64,000 nucleotides of DNA from Betaproteobacteria bacterium HGW-Betaproteobacteria-1 (GCA_002842435.1 PHCX01000006.1:1-64000); one strand, 5' to 3'; counted from the first letter of the stretch, positions 8,498 through 15,903 are shown. A program made the numbers and translations. Notes: generated by a model from the sequence alone, not told the origin.

Positions 8498-8576
8498 ACA
8501 TCGAATCAGTCTGTGCGGATTCGATTTGCCCTGATTAGTCTGCCTTGGTCGCTCTGCCTTGGCCGCTTGGCTTAAA

Positions 8577-8963
8577 TCAATTTAGCTCGGCAAAGATTTT
8601 TTCAGCTTCCGCCAGCATTGCTTCGATACTGGATTCACGCCCGTCCGCATCATGCACCAGTGCGCCGAACTCATGTGCCAGCGCAGCTGCAACCATGATA
8701 GCGCTGGCCTGTTCCCGTGGGTCGCCGCTCCATTGCAGGGTGGCGGCACCATCTCTTCCGTTTATTCCGTCCGTCGTATGAAAGCGCAGGGTAAAACCGG
8801 CATCCTCGCCATTCAGTGTGCAGGGTAGATAGCCGGAGCTGATAAAGGGCACGTAGTCTTCTTCCAGCGTCAGTTTGAACCCCAGGGCCTTGATTGCCGC
8901 TTGCAATCCTGCCCGCTTTGGAAAGCGGTCGCGATTAAGATATACCGTGTAATGACGTGCCAT
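8577..8963 (-). CDS. Uncharacterised protein at the end of the nif cluster
   Basis: A 128-residue soluble protein that I do not recognise. It begins MARHYTVYLNRDRFPKR, has an alpha/beta composition, and contains a single cysteine in GYLPCTLNG. No signal peptide, membrane segment or known cofactor motif is seen. It lies 55 bp downstream of the fmdB-like gene in the same direction and is the last leftward gene before convergence with the ferric reductase gene. Co-transcription with the nif cluster is plausible but less certain than for the genes further upstream. Confidence 0.65.
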   Translation of the reverse strand: MARHYTVYLNRDRFPKRAGLQAAIKALGFKLTLEEDYVPFISSGYLPCTLNGEDAGFTLRFHTTDGINGRDGAATLQWSGDPREQASAIMVAAALAHEFGALVHDADGRESSIEAMLAEAEKIFAELN

Positions 8964-9018
8964 GCGAATTCCTTGAGCCTGATGAGTTACCTGGGCTTTA
9001 ATTATTATCTGGCTTTAT

Positions 9019-9249
9019 TTATTTGATTTTCGGCCGTTCGGACGGCTTGTAATTGCTGAAATGGCCTTCCTTCGCGGCCCGGGCGCGACCGGCAGCGAGT
9101 ATGGAAGCAGTCTTGCCGGGTGCTGCCGGGCGCGAGACCAGTTTCTCCATGGTATTGCCGCATTGCGGGCAGGCGGGCGTGCTGTCGGACTTGGCGAGCA
9201 GTTCCACGGTCTTGTTGCAGCTGTTGCAGTGAAAGTCGTAAATCGGCAT
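9019..9249 (-). CDS. FmdB-type zinc ribbon protein
   Basis: A 76-residue protein opening MPIYDFHCNSCNKTVELL, the hallmark of the FmdB/CxxC_CxxC_SSSS regulatory family. The two zinc-binding pairs are CNSC and CPQC. The tail is basic (ARAAKEGHFSNYKPSERPKIK). FmdB was named as a putative regulator of an amidase/formamidase system, but most homologues have no proven role. It lies 15 bp after the SIR2-like gene in the nif-linked operon. Two in-frame upstream starts exist; the family-typical MPIYD start is chosen. Confidence 0.85.
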   Translation of the reverse strand: MPIYDFHCNSCNKTVELLAKSDSTPACPQCGNTMEKLVSRPAAPGKTASILAAGRARAAKEGHFSNYKPSERPKIK

Positions 9250-9264
9250 GGTTTTCTCCGTTTC

Positions 9265-10119
9265 TTACGCCGCAACCAGCGACTTGCTCATCTTGCCGGT
9301 TTGCAGCCATTCGACGAACTGCGCCAGCGGCAGGTCGATGCGGGTGATCTGTTGCTCTTCGAGGAATTTTTCTTCCATACGCGTAAGCGGGCCTTCGATC
9401 ACCGCCCAGTGTTTGTCGCTGGAACGCTTCATGATCTGCCGTGCATAGCTGCGCGTGAGCTGGTTGTTGAAGCGGCAGCCGAGAAAGAGGAAGTTGGCGC
9501 CGTTACGCAGTTCCTGTACGCGTTGCGGGATAGGGGTCTGGATGTCGATCTCGGTCAGCACTTCGACATAGTCGGAATCGGAAATGATGAAGTTCTTGGC
9601 CGGAATGATGGAGCCCAGCGGCTTGTACAGGATCAGGTCCCAGCTGTCGGCCTCGACGGCTTCGATCTGTTCGCCCTTGTCGTTGAAGTAATTTACCCAG
9701 GTGCCAAGGTGCTCAGATTGCGATACGCCCTGAATCTGGCCCCAGTTGCTACGGCCGAACAGGGTTTTGGCCATGGCGTCGTCGTACCAGGTGTCGACGA
9801 TCAGTTGCGGTTTTTTCTTCAGGCCGTTCAGGTACTGGTGCAGGGCATTGGGCTGTGCACCCGGCGCAAAGGCTTCGTTCATCAGGTGGACGACGGTCTT
9901 GCGATGCTTGAAGTTTTCGATGAACTGGGCGGCAGCAGTCAGGTTGTTGCGGATCTTGTGCGGCACGCTGACCTTGCTGGTCAGCTGCTGCACCAGGTCG
10001 GCCGGCGTGGAGGGCACGGCGCTTCCCGGTTCCAGGTTAAGCACTTCGGGGCCGAGGTAGGGGATGGCGGTTCCGGCAGCGATGCTGTCGGCGATTTCCT
10101 TCAGGTGTGCGGTGCTCAT
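9265..10119 (-). CDS. SIR2-like protein with degenerate NAD loop
   Basis: A 284-residue protein resembling the SIR2_2-type Rossmann domain: an N-terminal helix then GTAIPYLGPEVL where active members have a GAGxS loop, a central HQYLNGLKKKPQLIVDTWYDD block where the NxD region should fall, and a late NFLFLGCRFNNQLTRSYARQI strand-helix like the family's C-terminal motif. The Gly-Ala-Gly is replaced by Gly-Pro-Glu, so NAD hydrolysis is doubtful. It is 33 bp after the DegT-like gene and 15 bp before fmdB, which ties it to nif transcription. The fold assignment is moderate; the function is unknown. Defence-type SIR2 proteins are relatives, but this context is not a defence island. Confidence 0.62.
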   Translation of the reverse strand: MSTAHLKEIADSIAAGTAIPYLGPEVLNLEPGSAVPSTPADLVQQLTSKVSVPHKIRNNLTAAAQFIENFKHRKTVVHLMNEAFAPGAQPNALHQYLNGLKKKPQLIVDTWYDDAMAKTLFGRSNWGQIQGVSQSEHLGTWVNYFNDKGEQIEAVEADSWDLILYKPLGSIIPAKNFIISDSDYVEVLTEIDIQTPIPQRVQELRNGANFLFLGCRFNNQLTRSYARQIMKRSSDKHWAVIEGPLTRMEEKFLEEQQITRIDLPLAQFVEWLQTGKMSKSLVAA

Positions 10120-10152
10120 GGTTGTTGGTTCCTGTGCTTGGGTTGTCTTTGG

Positions 10153-11349
10153 TTAATAGATCGCGGCGCCGGCGCCGACGTTGATCGATGCGTCCTTCGC
10201 TGTCTTGACGATGAAAGCTACCTGGTCTTCCGTGATGTGGCTGTGGAATGGCAGGGCGATGGCGCGGTCGGCCACTTTTTCGGTGACGAAGAAGTGGCCC
10301 TTGCGGTAGCCGTATTGCTCGATATAGGCGCGTTGCAGGTGCAGCGGTCGGCAATAGGCGGTGGCTTCCACCAGTTCGGTGTCGAGGTCTTCCACCAGCG
10401 CATCCAGGCTGCTGGCGGAGAAGCGCGTGCCGAGATGTACGGCATAGAGCATCCAGTGCACTTCATCGACACCGGGGGCGATATACGGCGGCTTGATGCC
10501 CTCAAAGCTGGAAATCTGTGCCTCGTACCAGGCTTCGACCTGTTTGCGCCGGGCGAGAATCTCCGGCAGGCGTTTGAGCTGCACCAGCCCCAATGCCGCG
10601 GCATGTTCGGTGATGCCGACATCGAGCGGCGGCCGCAATGAGGCGGTGAGAGAGGCACGTTCATGACGGCGGCGGTAGCGAAAGTGGCGTATCTTCAATG
10701 CCAGTGTGTCGTCGTCGGTGACGATCATCGCCGCCTGGCCGCAGCACAAGGCCGAAGGTTGGGAGAAGTCGAAGATCGCGACATCGCCGAAGCTGCCGAC
10801 CGGTTTGCCCTGATAGCGCGAACCGATGGATTCGGTGGCATCCTCGATCAGCAGTGTGCCGGATTGGTCTGCCAGCGTGCGCAGCTTTTCCCAGTCTGCC
10901 GGGTGGCCGTTGACGTTGACGCCGATGATGGCGCGAGTTTGTGGCGTGACCTTGGTGGCAGCCTTTTCCGCAGAGAGGGTTTGCGACCAGTAGTCGATCT
11001 CGCTCAACACCGGGGTCGCTCCTGCCCAGTGTATGGCCTGGGCTGTCTGGAACCAGCTGTAGCCGGGCGTGATCACCTCATCTCCCGGGCCGATGCCTGC
11101 GGCTTTCAGCACCAGCAGCATGCCGACGGTGCTACTACTGACGGCAATCGCATGGCGCCGGCCGGCATAGGCTGCGAACGCCGACTCAAAGGCCTCGGTC
11201 AGCGGGCCGTTGCTTTGCTGCGTGCGGCCGAGCGCCATGGCCGAGGCAGCGAATTCAGCTTCGGTATAGTCCGGGTCCGACAGTGGTATCCAGGTGTCGG
11301 TCACAGTGCTATCTGTCACAGCGTTCTTGGTTCCAGTGCTATCAGCCAT
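10153..11349 (-). CDS. DegT/DnrJ/EryC1/StrS-fold protein lacking the PLP lysine
   Basis: A 398-residue protein with the full length of sugar/amino-acid DegT aminotransferases. Conserved parts include YAGRRHAIAVSSSTVGMLLVL, DEVITPGYSWFQTAQAI, LLIEDATESIGSRYQG and the C-terminal LPFHSHITEDQ. Asp170, which would contact the PLP ring nitrogen, is kept. In the segment FDFSQPSALCCGQAA the Schiff-base lysine position is Ser199, followed by a Cys202-Cys203 pair, so normal transamination is not expected. The start is set at MADSTG, 5 bp after the preceding gene; a 22-residue upstream extension overlaps that gene and is unlikely. It lies between a small nif-linked gene and a SIR2-like gene. A structural or non-covalent PLP role is inferred. 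Confidence 0.8.
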   Translation of the reverse strand: MADSTGTKNAVTDSTVTDTWIPLSDPDYTEAEFAASAMALGRTQQSNGPLTEAFESAFAAYAGRRHAIAVSSSTVGMLLVLKAAGIGPGDEVITPGYSWFQTAQAIHWAGATPVLSEIDYWSQTLSAEKAATKVTPQTRAIIGVNVNGHPADWEKLRTLADQSGTLLIEDATESIGSRYQGKPVGSFGDVAIFDFSQPSALCCGQAAMIVTDDDTLALKIRHFRYRRRHERASLTASLRPPLDVGITEHAAALGLVQLKRLPEILARRKQVEAWYEAQISSFEGIKPPYIAPGVDEVHWMLYAVHLGTRFSASSLDALVEDLDTELVEATAYCRPLHLQRAYIEQYGYRKGHFFVTEKVADRAIALPFHSHITEDQVAFIVKTAKDASINVGAGAAIY

Positions 11350-11354
11350 GGTAC

Positions 11355-11615
11355 TTACCGTTGGGCGACGACGATGCCGCTGGCTACACTCGGGTCGCTG
11401 GTGATCTGCACACAATGCTCACGCGTATCCAGCAGGTAAAGGTTGAAATTCTCCAGCGCGCGGAACGGCGGTTCGTCCATGTCGCGGGCCGACAGTCGCA
11501 CGAAACTCAGGCCGGGAAAACAATCCTTGAGCAGCGGCAATGGGTTATTGGTCAGCTTGTTGAACTCGATCAATGCCGTTTCAATTTCGCTCAGGGTTTC
11601 TGTTGATATGCACAT
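11355..11615 (-). CDS. Small conserved nif-cluster protein (possibly DUF6129)
   Basis: An 86-residue soluble protein beginning MCISTETLSEIETALIEF, with a central NNPLPLLKDCFPGLSFVRLSARDMDEPPF segment and two further cysteines. Proteins of this size and pattern occur beside nifT/nifS in other diazotrophs, and I believe it belongs to DUF6129, but I am not certain of the name. It lies 9 bp after nifT and 5 bp before the DegT-like gene, so it is part of the nif operon. No enzyme motif is visible. Confidence 0.65.
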   Translation of the reverse strand: MCISTETLSEIETALIEFNKLTNNPLPLLKDCFPGLSFVRLSARDMDEPPFRALENFNLYLLDTREHCVQITSDPSVASGIVVAQR

Positions 11616-11624
11616 GATGGACTC

Positions 11625-11834
11625 CTATTCGCTCAAGCGGCGTGCTTCGACTGTAATCGGCAGGCGTGTGTCGGCCGCCATCTCGGGCAGCGCCAGTTGC
11701 CAGCCATTGGCCAGTGTCACCAGTCCGCCCCACATGTCGGGCTTTTCTACTTTGACGATGGGCTCTTCCAGGTCCTTCTTCGGTACATAAGCGGAGAGTT
11801 CGCCCTTTTCGTTACGCCTGATCATGACTTTCAC
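11625..11834 (-). CDS. nifT: NifT/FixU family protein
   Basis: A 69-residue protein matching NifT along its whole length: MKVMIRRNEKGELSAYVPKKDLEEPIV opening, then WGGLVTLANGW and LALPEM. NifT is conserved in nif operons, usually after nifHDK, and its role is unclear; deletion has little effect in several species. Here it is separated from any nifHDK and follows nifS by 28 bp, which is an unusual position. Confidence 0.9.
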   Translation of the reverse strand: MKVMIRRNEKGELSAYVPKKDLEEPIVKVEKPDMWGGLVTLANGWQLALPEMAADTRLPITVEARRLSE

Positions 11835-11862
11835 GATGTTTCCTTTCAGTTTGATTAACTGC

Positions 11863-13011
11863 TTACGCCGCAGCCGGCAGTCCGCCGGTCATGGCCTTGA
11901 TGATTTCCGTCACCGTAATCACGGCCAGGTCGATATCGGCTTCCGTCGTTTCCCGCGATAGCGAGAAACGTACGGTAGAGAGTGCTTCGTCACGATCCAG
12001 GCCCATGGCCAGCAGGACATGCGAAGGCTCGGTGCCGCCTGCGGTGCAGGCGCTGCCCTGCGAAGCCATGACGCCGGCTTGCCCCAGGCGGTGCAACAGT
12101 TCCTCACCGTGCAGTCCGGCAAAGCGGATGCTGCTGGTATTGGGTACGCGCGGCCCGCTGCCGTTGATGCGGATGAAAGGCAGCCTTTCCTGCAATTGCG
12201 CCTCCAGCAGGTCGCGCAAGGCACCGCGTCTTTTATCTGCTTGTGCCAAATACTCCTGCGCCATGCGGCAGGCAGTGGCCAGCCCGATGATGCCCGCCAG
12301 GTTTTCCGTGCCGCCGCGGCGGTTACGTTCCTGATGACCGTAGAACATGGGCGGCAGTGCGATGCCCTTGCGCACGAAAAGTACGCCGGTGCCTTTCGGT
12401 GCGTGTAGCTTGTGGCCGGAAAAGGAGAGCAGGTCGCAATCCAGTTGCTTGCAGTCGAGCGTGATCTTGCCTGCGGTTTGCGCGGCATCCGTGTGGAATA
12501 GTGCGCCTTGTGCCTTGGCGATTGCCGCTGCCTCGGCGACCGGGAAAATGATGCCGGTCTCGTTGTTGGCATGCATCAGCGTCACCAGCGCTGTATCTTC
12601 CGTCACCGCCGCGCGCAAGGCGGCCATGTCGAGCGTGCCGGAAGCACTGACCGGCACCTGTACGACTTCGATGCCGTCTGTTGCCAGATGCGTCAGCAGG
12701 CGCAAGGTGGCTGAATGTTCTACCGCGCTGGTCACGATGCGTTTGCGCTGCGGCTTGATGGCCAGTGCGCCGAGTATGGCCATGTGGCTGGATTCTGTCG
12801 CACCGCTGGTGAAAATGATTTCGCCCGGGCTGGCATTGAGGAAACCGGCGACCACAGCACGTGCCTTGATCAACGCCTGTTTGGCGTTCTCGCCGAAAGG
12901 GTGACTGCTGGAAGGGTTGCCATACTGCTCGCAGAACCATGGCAGCATGGCTTCCACGACCTCGGGCAGCACGCGGGTGGTGGCGTTGTTGTCGAAATAG
13001 AGCATGTTCAT
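11863..13011 (-). CDS. nifS: Cysteine desulfurase NifS
   Basis: A 382-residue class V PLP aminotransferase of the NifS branch, which releases sulfur from cysteine for nitrogenase Fe-S cluster assembly. Visible landmarks are YFDNNATTRVLPEV, HANNETG, the PLP-binding Lys201 in SFSGHKLHAPKG and the catalytic Cys322 in GSACTAGGTEPSHVL. Length is normal for NifS. It overlaps the stop of the DUF3024 gene by 4 bp, so translation is coupled. No nifU is adjacent; the A-type carrier at 15245-15634 may serve as partner in the same operon. Distinction from IscS rests on the nif context and SACTAG loop type. Confidence 0.93.
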   Translation of the reverse strand: MNMLYFDNNATTRVLPEVVEAMLPWFCEQYGNPSSSHPFGENAKQALIKARAVVAGFLNASPGEIIFTSGATESSHMAILGALAIKPQRKRIVTSAVEHSATLRLLTHLATDGIEVVQVPVSASGTLDMAALRAAVTEDTALVTLMHANNETGIIFPVAEAAAIAKAQGALFHTDAAQTAGKITLDCKQLDCDLLSFSGHKLHAPKGTGVLFVRKGIALPPMFYGHQERNRRGGTENLAGIIGLATACRMAQEYLAQADKRRGALRDLLEAQLQERLPFIRINGSGPRVPNTSSIRFAGLHGEELLHRLGQAGVMASQGSACTAGGTEPSHVLLAMGLDRDEALSTVRFSLSRETTEADIDLAVITVTEIIKAMTGGLPAAA

Positions 13012-13364
13012 CGCCAGAACTCCCGCTTGGGATCGGCGATCAGTCGTGCAAGCAACATGGCCAAGCTGAGGTATTCCGAATGGGCGCGCCAGCGGCTGGC
13101 ATCGTCATCCTTGCGATATAACCGCCAGAAACCGCCGGACTGGAATTCGATGCGGGCGATGTCGATCTCGCCGCCTTCCGGGTCCACGGTGCGCGAGCAG
13201 CAAGGGCTGCGCACGATGTAGCCTTCTTCGGCCGGCAGCACCTGTGGCGCGACGTATTTGTAGCGTTCGCGCTCAGCCAGCGTCTTTTCGATGCGCTTGC
13301 GGTCCACCTCGTTGGGGTGGGGGCAGACCGGGTCGTCGTAATCCTGAAGGGCTGGGCTGTTCAT
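13008..13364 (-). CDS. DUF3024-like nif-cluster protein
   Basis: A 118-residue protein starting MNSPALQDYDDPVCPHPNEVD. The segment NEVDRKRIEKTLAE, the aromatic FWRLYRKDDDASRWRAH stretch and the final DPKREFW match the DUF3024 pattern. It has an additional RSPCCSR cysteine pair. No enzymatic motif is known for the family. It sits 7 bp after the second nifZ-like gene and overlaps nifS by 4 bp. The frame extends 54 codons further upstream, but that part lies inside the nifZ-like gene; the ATG at 13364 is preferred. Role in nitrogen fixation is inferred from context only. Confidence 0.72.
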   Translation of the reverse strand: MNSPALQDYDDPVCPHPNEVDRKRIEKTLAERERYKYVAPQVLPAEEGYIVRSPCCSRTVDPEGGEIDIARIEFQSGGFWRLYRKDDDASRWRAHSEYLSLAMLLARLIADPKREFWR

Positions 13365-13371
13365 GATGGTG

Positions 13372-13611
13372 TCAGCCAGGCAGCAGCTCTTCTTCCAGTA
13401 CGCCGATGACCTTGCCGTCGGGGAATTCGACCAAATAAATTGGATCGCCGGTTTCTTCGATGACGCCGACATTGACGATCTCGCCATCTGAGCCTTCGGC
13501 AGCCAGCAATGTGTCGACCGGTACATCCGGGTAACTGCCGTCGTTCAGTATGTCAGCAGCCGTTTTCACGGGTTGTCCCCACTGATACCTGGGTTCTTTC
13601 GGTTCAGCCAT
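13372..13611 (-). CDS. Second NifZ-domain protein
   Basis: A 79-residue protein consisting of one NifZ-like domain. NDGSYPDVPVDTLL and GEIVNVGVIEETGDPIYLVEF correspond to the NifZ pattern VRNDGTYPG ... GYVTSIG. It ends VIGVLEEELLPG. The gene overlaps the stop of nifZ by 8 bp and is followed 7 bp later by the DUF3024 gene. Tandem nifZ-type genes are known in some betaproteobacterial nif clusters. NifZ helps P-cluster maturation of the MoFe protein; whether this short copy shares that job is unknown. Confidence 0.82.
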   Translation of the reverse strand: MAEPKEPRYQWGQPVKTAADILNDGSYPDVPVDTLLAAEGSDGEIVNVGVIEETGDPIYLVEFPDGKVIGVLEEELLPG

Positions 13612-13975
13612 GGTTTTGCTCCTCGCTCTGGGTTGGCTCATTGCTATTGCTTAGCTCATTGCTATGGACTGGCTCATCGTTGTGGGTTTGTTCCTCAACG
13701 GTTTCCTCGAACCATTCCAGTTCCTTGCCGCGCATGCCTACGCGGTATCCCAGCTCGTAAAAATCGACGCCGTAAATGTAGAACTGCTGCAGAAAAGTGC
13801 CGATGCTGGTGACATAGCCGACATCGCCCTTGTTGACGATGATGTCGCCGACCTCACGGCCGGGAAATGTGCCATCGTTGCGCACGTACTTTTTCGAGTA
13901 GACCTTCTCTCCGTAGTTGAACTTTGGCGGGTTGACCAGTTCGACTACATCACTGTCGCGACTGATGTTGGTCAT
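13604..13975 (-). CDS. nifZ: Nitrogen fixation protein NifZ
   Basis: A 123-residue protein with a NifZ domain at about 16-95: FNYGEKVYSKKYVRNDGTFPG, GDVGYVTSIGTFLQQFYIYGV and GYRVGMRGKELEWF. It is followed by an acidic, Ser/Asn-rich tail containing short near-repeats (NELSNSNEPTQSEEQ). NifZ acts in maturation of the second P-cluster pair of the nitrogenase MoFe protein. The start chosen, MTNISRD, has AGGA five bases upstream; another ATG two codons earlier is too close to that site. The gene start overlaps the LRV gene by 26 bp. Confidence 0.9.
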   Translation of the reverse strand: MTNISRDSDVVELVNPPKFNYGEKVYSKKYVRNDGTFPGREVGDIIVNKGDVGYVTSIGTFLQQFYIYGVDFYELGYRVGMRGKELEWFEETVEEQTHNDEPVHSNELSNSNEPTQSEEQNHG

Positions 13976-14741
13976 ATGCATCCTTTCTGTTTTCCAGGCT
14001 GGTTTCCAGTTCAAGGCGTTCGCGGGCGAGATCCGCAACGGTGGTGTCTTCGTCCGTAGTCATGGATTTCAGGTACTCGGTTGGCAGGCGCTGCACCGCT
14101 TCGTAACGTACGCGCCAGTCGCTGTCGAAGCGATAGGGCGGTAGCAGGTTGGCAGGCATGCGGCGTATCGCCGTCAGCCGGACTTCGTCATCACTGTCGT
14201 CGGCCAGTTTGGTCAGCCATTCCACACCGATTCTGGCGGCAACTTCGCGGCGCACGGCGGAATCCGCATCGCGCGCCAGGTGAAACAGCATGCCTGGCGC
14301 AATGCGGCGGGCGATGACCACACGCACGTAATAGTCCGGGTCATGCAGCATGCCGGATAGATCGGCCGGTTCCAGCCTTGATGCGACGCGCACCCGCACT
14401 TCGCGGTCTGGGTCATGTATCAGTTTGGTCAGTAGTTTGGCCGGCAGTCGCAGGGAAACGCTGGCCCGCACGGTTTCGTCCTGATCGTTGATCAGGCGGT
14501 TCAGCTGGAACAGGTCCAGGTATTTGGCCGCCACCGCACGCACCTCGAAATAAGAGTGGGTAATGTACTGTTTGGCGAGCCCCGGGTTGGTGCCGAAGAA
14601 GCGGTCTATGCGCTTGGCATAGCGGTCGTTCACGCAGGAACGCAGCGGGCCGCAGGTGCCGAGTGCAAGACAGTCCTGATGCTCGCAGGCGGAGCAATCG
14701 ATGGGCTGGCCTTGCCAGTCAACGGCGGGAATGTCAGTCAT
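13950..14741 (-). CDS. 4Fe-4S LRV (leucine-rich repeat variant) protein
   Basis: A 263-residue protein. The N-terminus carries a cysteine cluster (DCSACEHQDCLALGTCGPLRSC) that ligates a 4Fe-4S cluster in the Azotobacter vinelandii LRV protein. It is followed by about eight 24-residue alpha/3-10 repeats, recognisable as LL..L..D.d..VR..vA.Rl units from about residue 75 to 235, and a charged tail. The A. vinelandii homologue is encoded near nif genes; its function is unproven, though protein-protein interaction during nitrogenase assembly is plausible. The start MTDIPAVDW overlaps the preceding gene's stop by 8 bp and has AAGGA at correct spacing. Confidence 0.88.
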   Translation of the reverse strand: MTDIPAVDWQGQPIDCSACEHQDCLALGTCGPLRSCVNDRYAKRIDRFFGTNPGLAKQYITHSYFEVRAVAAKYLDLFQLNRLINDQDETVRASVSLRLPAKLLTKLIHDPDREVRVRVASRLEPADLSGMLHDPDYYVRVVIARRIAPGMLFHLARDADSAVRREVAARIGVEWLTKLADDSDDEVRLTAIRRMPANLLPPYRFDSDWRVRYEAVQRLPTEYLKSMTTDEDTTVADLARERLELETSLENRKDAYDQHQSRQ

Positions 14742-15243
14742 CGTAGTCATCCTTGCCGATCCGCTCCAGCACATCCAGCAGCAGCTGGCCACCGACCTTG
14801 TTGTCAGGGTCTAGCTCCAGCAGTTTTTCGGCAGCGATGGCGCCCTCGACCAGGCGATTGAGGCGCAACAGCAGGTAGGCATAGGCTTTCAGCACAAACA
14901 GGTAGAAACGGTGAGCTGCTTCATCGCTGCGGAAATTGGCCTGTGACGGCGTCATTTCCTGCCAGTTGCAGGGAATCTTCAATTCAGTCGCGACCGTGCG
15001 CAAACAGGTCTCGGCGACCCTGAGCGCTTCCGGCAGGCGATTCTTGTAGAAGTAGTAACGGTATTCGCCGACCTGGACGACAGGATGGTTGGGCGCTACG
15101 GCTTTGGCCAGGGTCAGGTGCATCTCGGCCCTGGCGTCATCCGAATAGGCATGGCTGGCGAGGCGTAGTTGCTCCTCCGCGACCGGGGGAAGAGTCCGGT
15201 AACGGTCAGCAAACCATGCGTTTTCTAGCGCCTCGCCTTCCAT
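14734..15243 (-). CDS. TPR-like nif-cluster protein
   Basis: A 169-residue all-helical soluble protein. Its C-terminal part (AYAYLLLRLNRLVEGAIAAEKLLELDPDNKVGGQLLLDVL) reads like one to two tetratricopeptide units, and an earlier region (YYFYKNRLPEALRVAETCL) resembles another. Similar proteins occur next to nif LRV genes; I do not know an assigned function. It begins 1 bp after the A-type carrier gene stop and overlaps the LRV gene, so it is translationally coupled within the operon. A scaffold role in Fe-S or nitrogenase assembly is inferred. Confidence 0.75.
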   Translation of the reverse strand: MEGEALENAWFADRYRTLPPVAEEQLRLASHAYSDDARAEMHLTLAKAVAPNHPVVQVGEYRYYFYKNRLPEALRVAETCLRTVATELKIPCNWQEMTPSQANFRSDEAAHRFYLFVLKAYAYLLLRLNRLVEGAIAAEKLLELDPDNKVGGQLLLDVLERIGKDDYDD

Positions 15244-15244
15244 G

Positions 15245-15634
15245 TCAGTGCTTGCGCTGGATACTGGCTACGCTCACGGTGGCTGGTCCGGCATGTTCGC
15301 CATGAGCATGCTCGCCACCGCTGCTGCTGCATCCGCAACTGCCGCTGTTAGGGGTGATGAATGTCAGGCCGGATTCCATCGGTGTGTCCTTGAAGTCGAT
15401 GGTGGCGCCATCCAGCAGGATGCGCGATTCGGCCGGCAGGAACAGTTTGAGGCCGTTGGCTTCGACGATGGCATCGCCATCGAGCGGCGCAGCTTCTACC
15501 GTGAATTCCGAACTGAGGCCGGAGCAACCACCGGGAGCAACTACCAGGCGGAAGCCGTGATCCGGAGTGCCGCCGTTAAAGCGGATCATGCGGCCGATGA
15601 ATTTTTCCGCCTTGGGCGTGATGGAGATTTCCAT
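15245..15634 (-). CDS. A-type iron-sulfur carrier (IscA/HesB family, nif-associated)
   Basis: A 129-residue A-type Fe-S assembly protein. MEISITPKAEKFIGRMI opens the fold; the first conserved cysteine is in APGGCSGLSSEF and the C-terminal pair is GSCGCSS, together the usual C...CxC ligand set. Beyond that pair is an unusual His/Gly-rich tail (GGEHAHGEHAGPATVS) not present in IscA. Nif-linked homologues are called HesB or Nif-IscA and supply clusters to nitrogenase components. It lies 7 bp after fdxN and 1 bp before the TPR-like gene. Confidence 0.88.
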   Translation of the reverse strand: MEISITPKAEKFIGRMIRFNGGTPDHGFRLVVAPGGCSGLSSEFTVEAAPLDGDAIVEANGLKLFLPAESRILLDGATIDFKDTPMESGLTFITPNSGSCGCSSSGGEHAHGEHAGPATVSVASIQRKH

Positions 15635-15641
15635 GATCGCC

Positions 15642-15860
15642 TCAGGCCTCGTAACGCGGATAAGCGGTGTCGATGATGCAGGTGTTATCCACCGGGCAGG
15701 CGGCTACGCACTGTGCCTCATCGAAGTGGCCGATGCACTCGGTGCATTTTTCCGGCTTGATGAAGAACACGCCGTTCTTCTCGTAAATGGCCTGGTTTGG
15801 GCATTCGGGCTCGCAAGCTGAGCAACCCGTACACTGTGAACCGACAATTTTGTATGCCAT
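15642..15860 (-). CDS. fdxN: 2[4Fe-4S] ferredoxin FdxN-type
   Basis: A 72-residue ferredoxin starting [21 protein letters not shown]. The first cluster motif is C-x2-C-x2-C-x3-CP. The second is C-x2-C-x8-C-x3-CP, with the longer insert typical of nif/FixX-associated 2[4Fe-4S] ferredoxins. Such ferredoxins encoded after nifB deliver electrons for NifB radical-SAM chemistry or nitrogenase. The start is the ATG at 15860; the upstream in-frame extension of nine codons has no ribosome-binding support. It is separated from nifB by 122 bp containing an inverted-repeat element (15904-15975). Confidence 0.92.
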   Translation of the reverse strand: MAYKIVGSQCTGCSACEPECPNQAIYEKNGVFFIKPEKCTECIGHFDEAQCVAACPVDNTCIIDTAYPRYEA

Positions 15861-15903
15861 GGTATTTCTCCTAGTGATTGAACTCAAAAACCTAACTGCT
15901 TTT

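Noticed and set aside
9061-10641. A 526-codon open frame on the plus strand opposite the SIR2-like and DegT-like genes
   Set aside because: It is antisense to two genes with family matches and tight operon spacing. Its translation has no recognisable domain; long antisense frames are common in GC-rich coding DNA.
10663-11439. A 258-codon plus-strand frame opposite the DegT-like gene
   Set aside because: Same reason: antisense shadow of the DegT-like gene, no ribosome-binding site or family resemblance.
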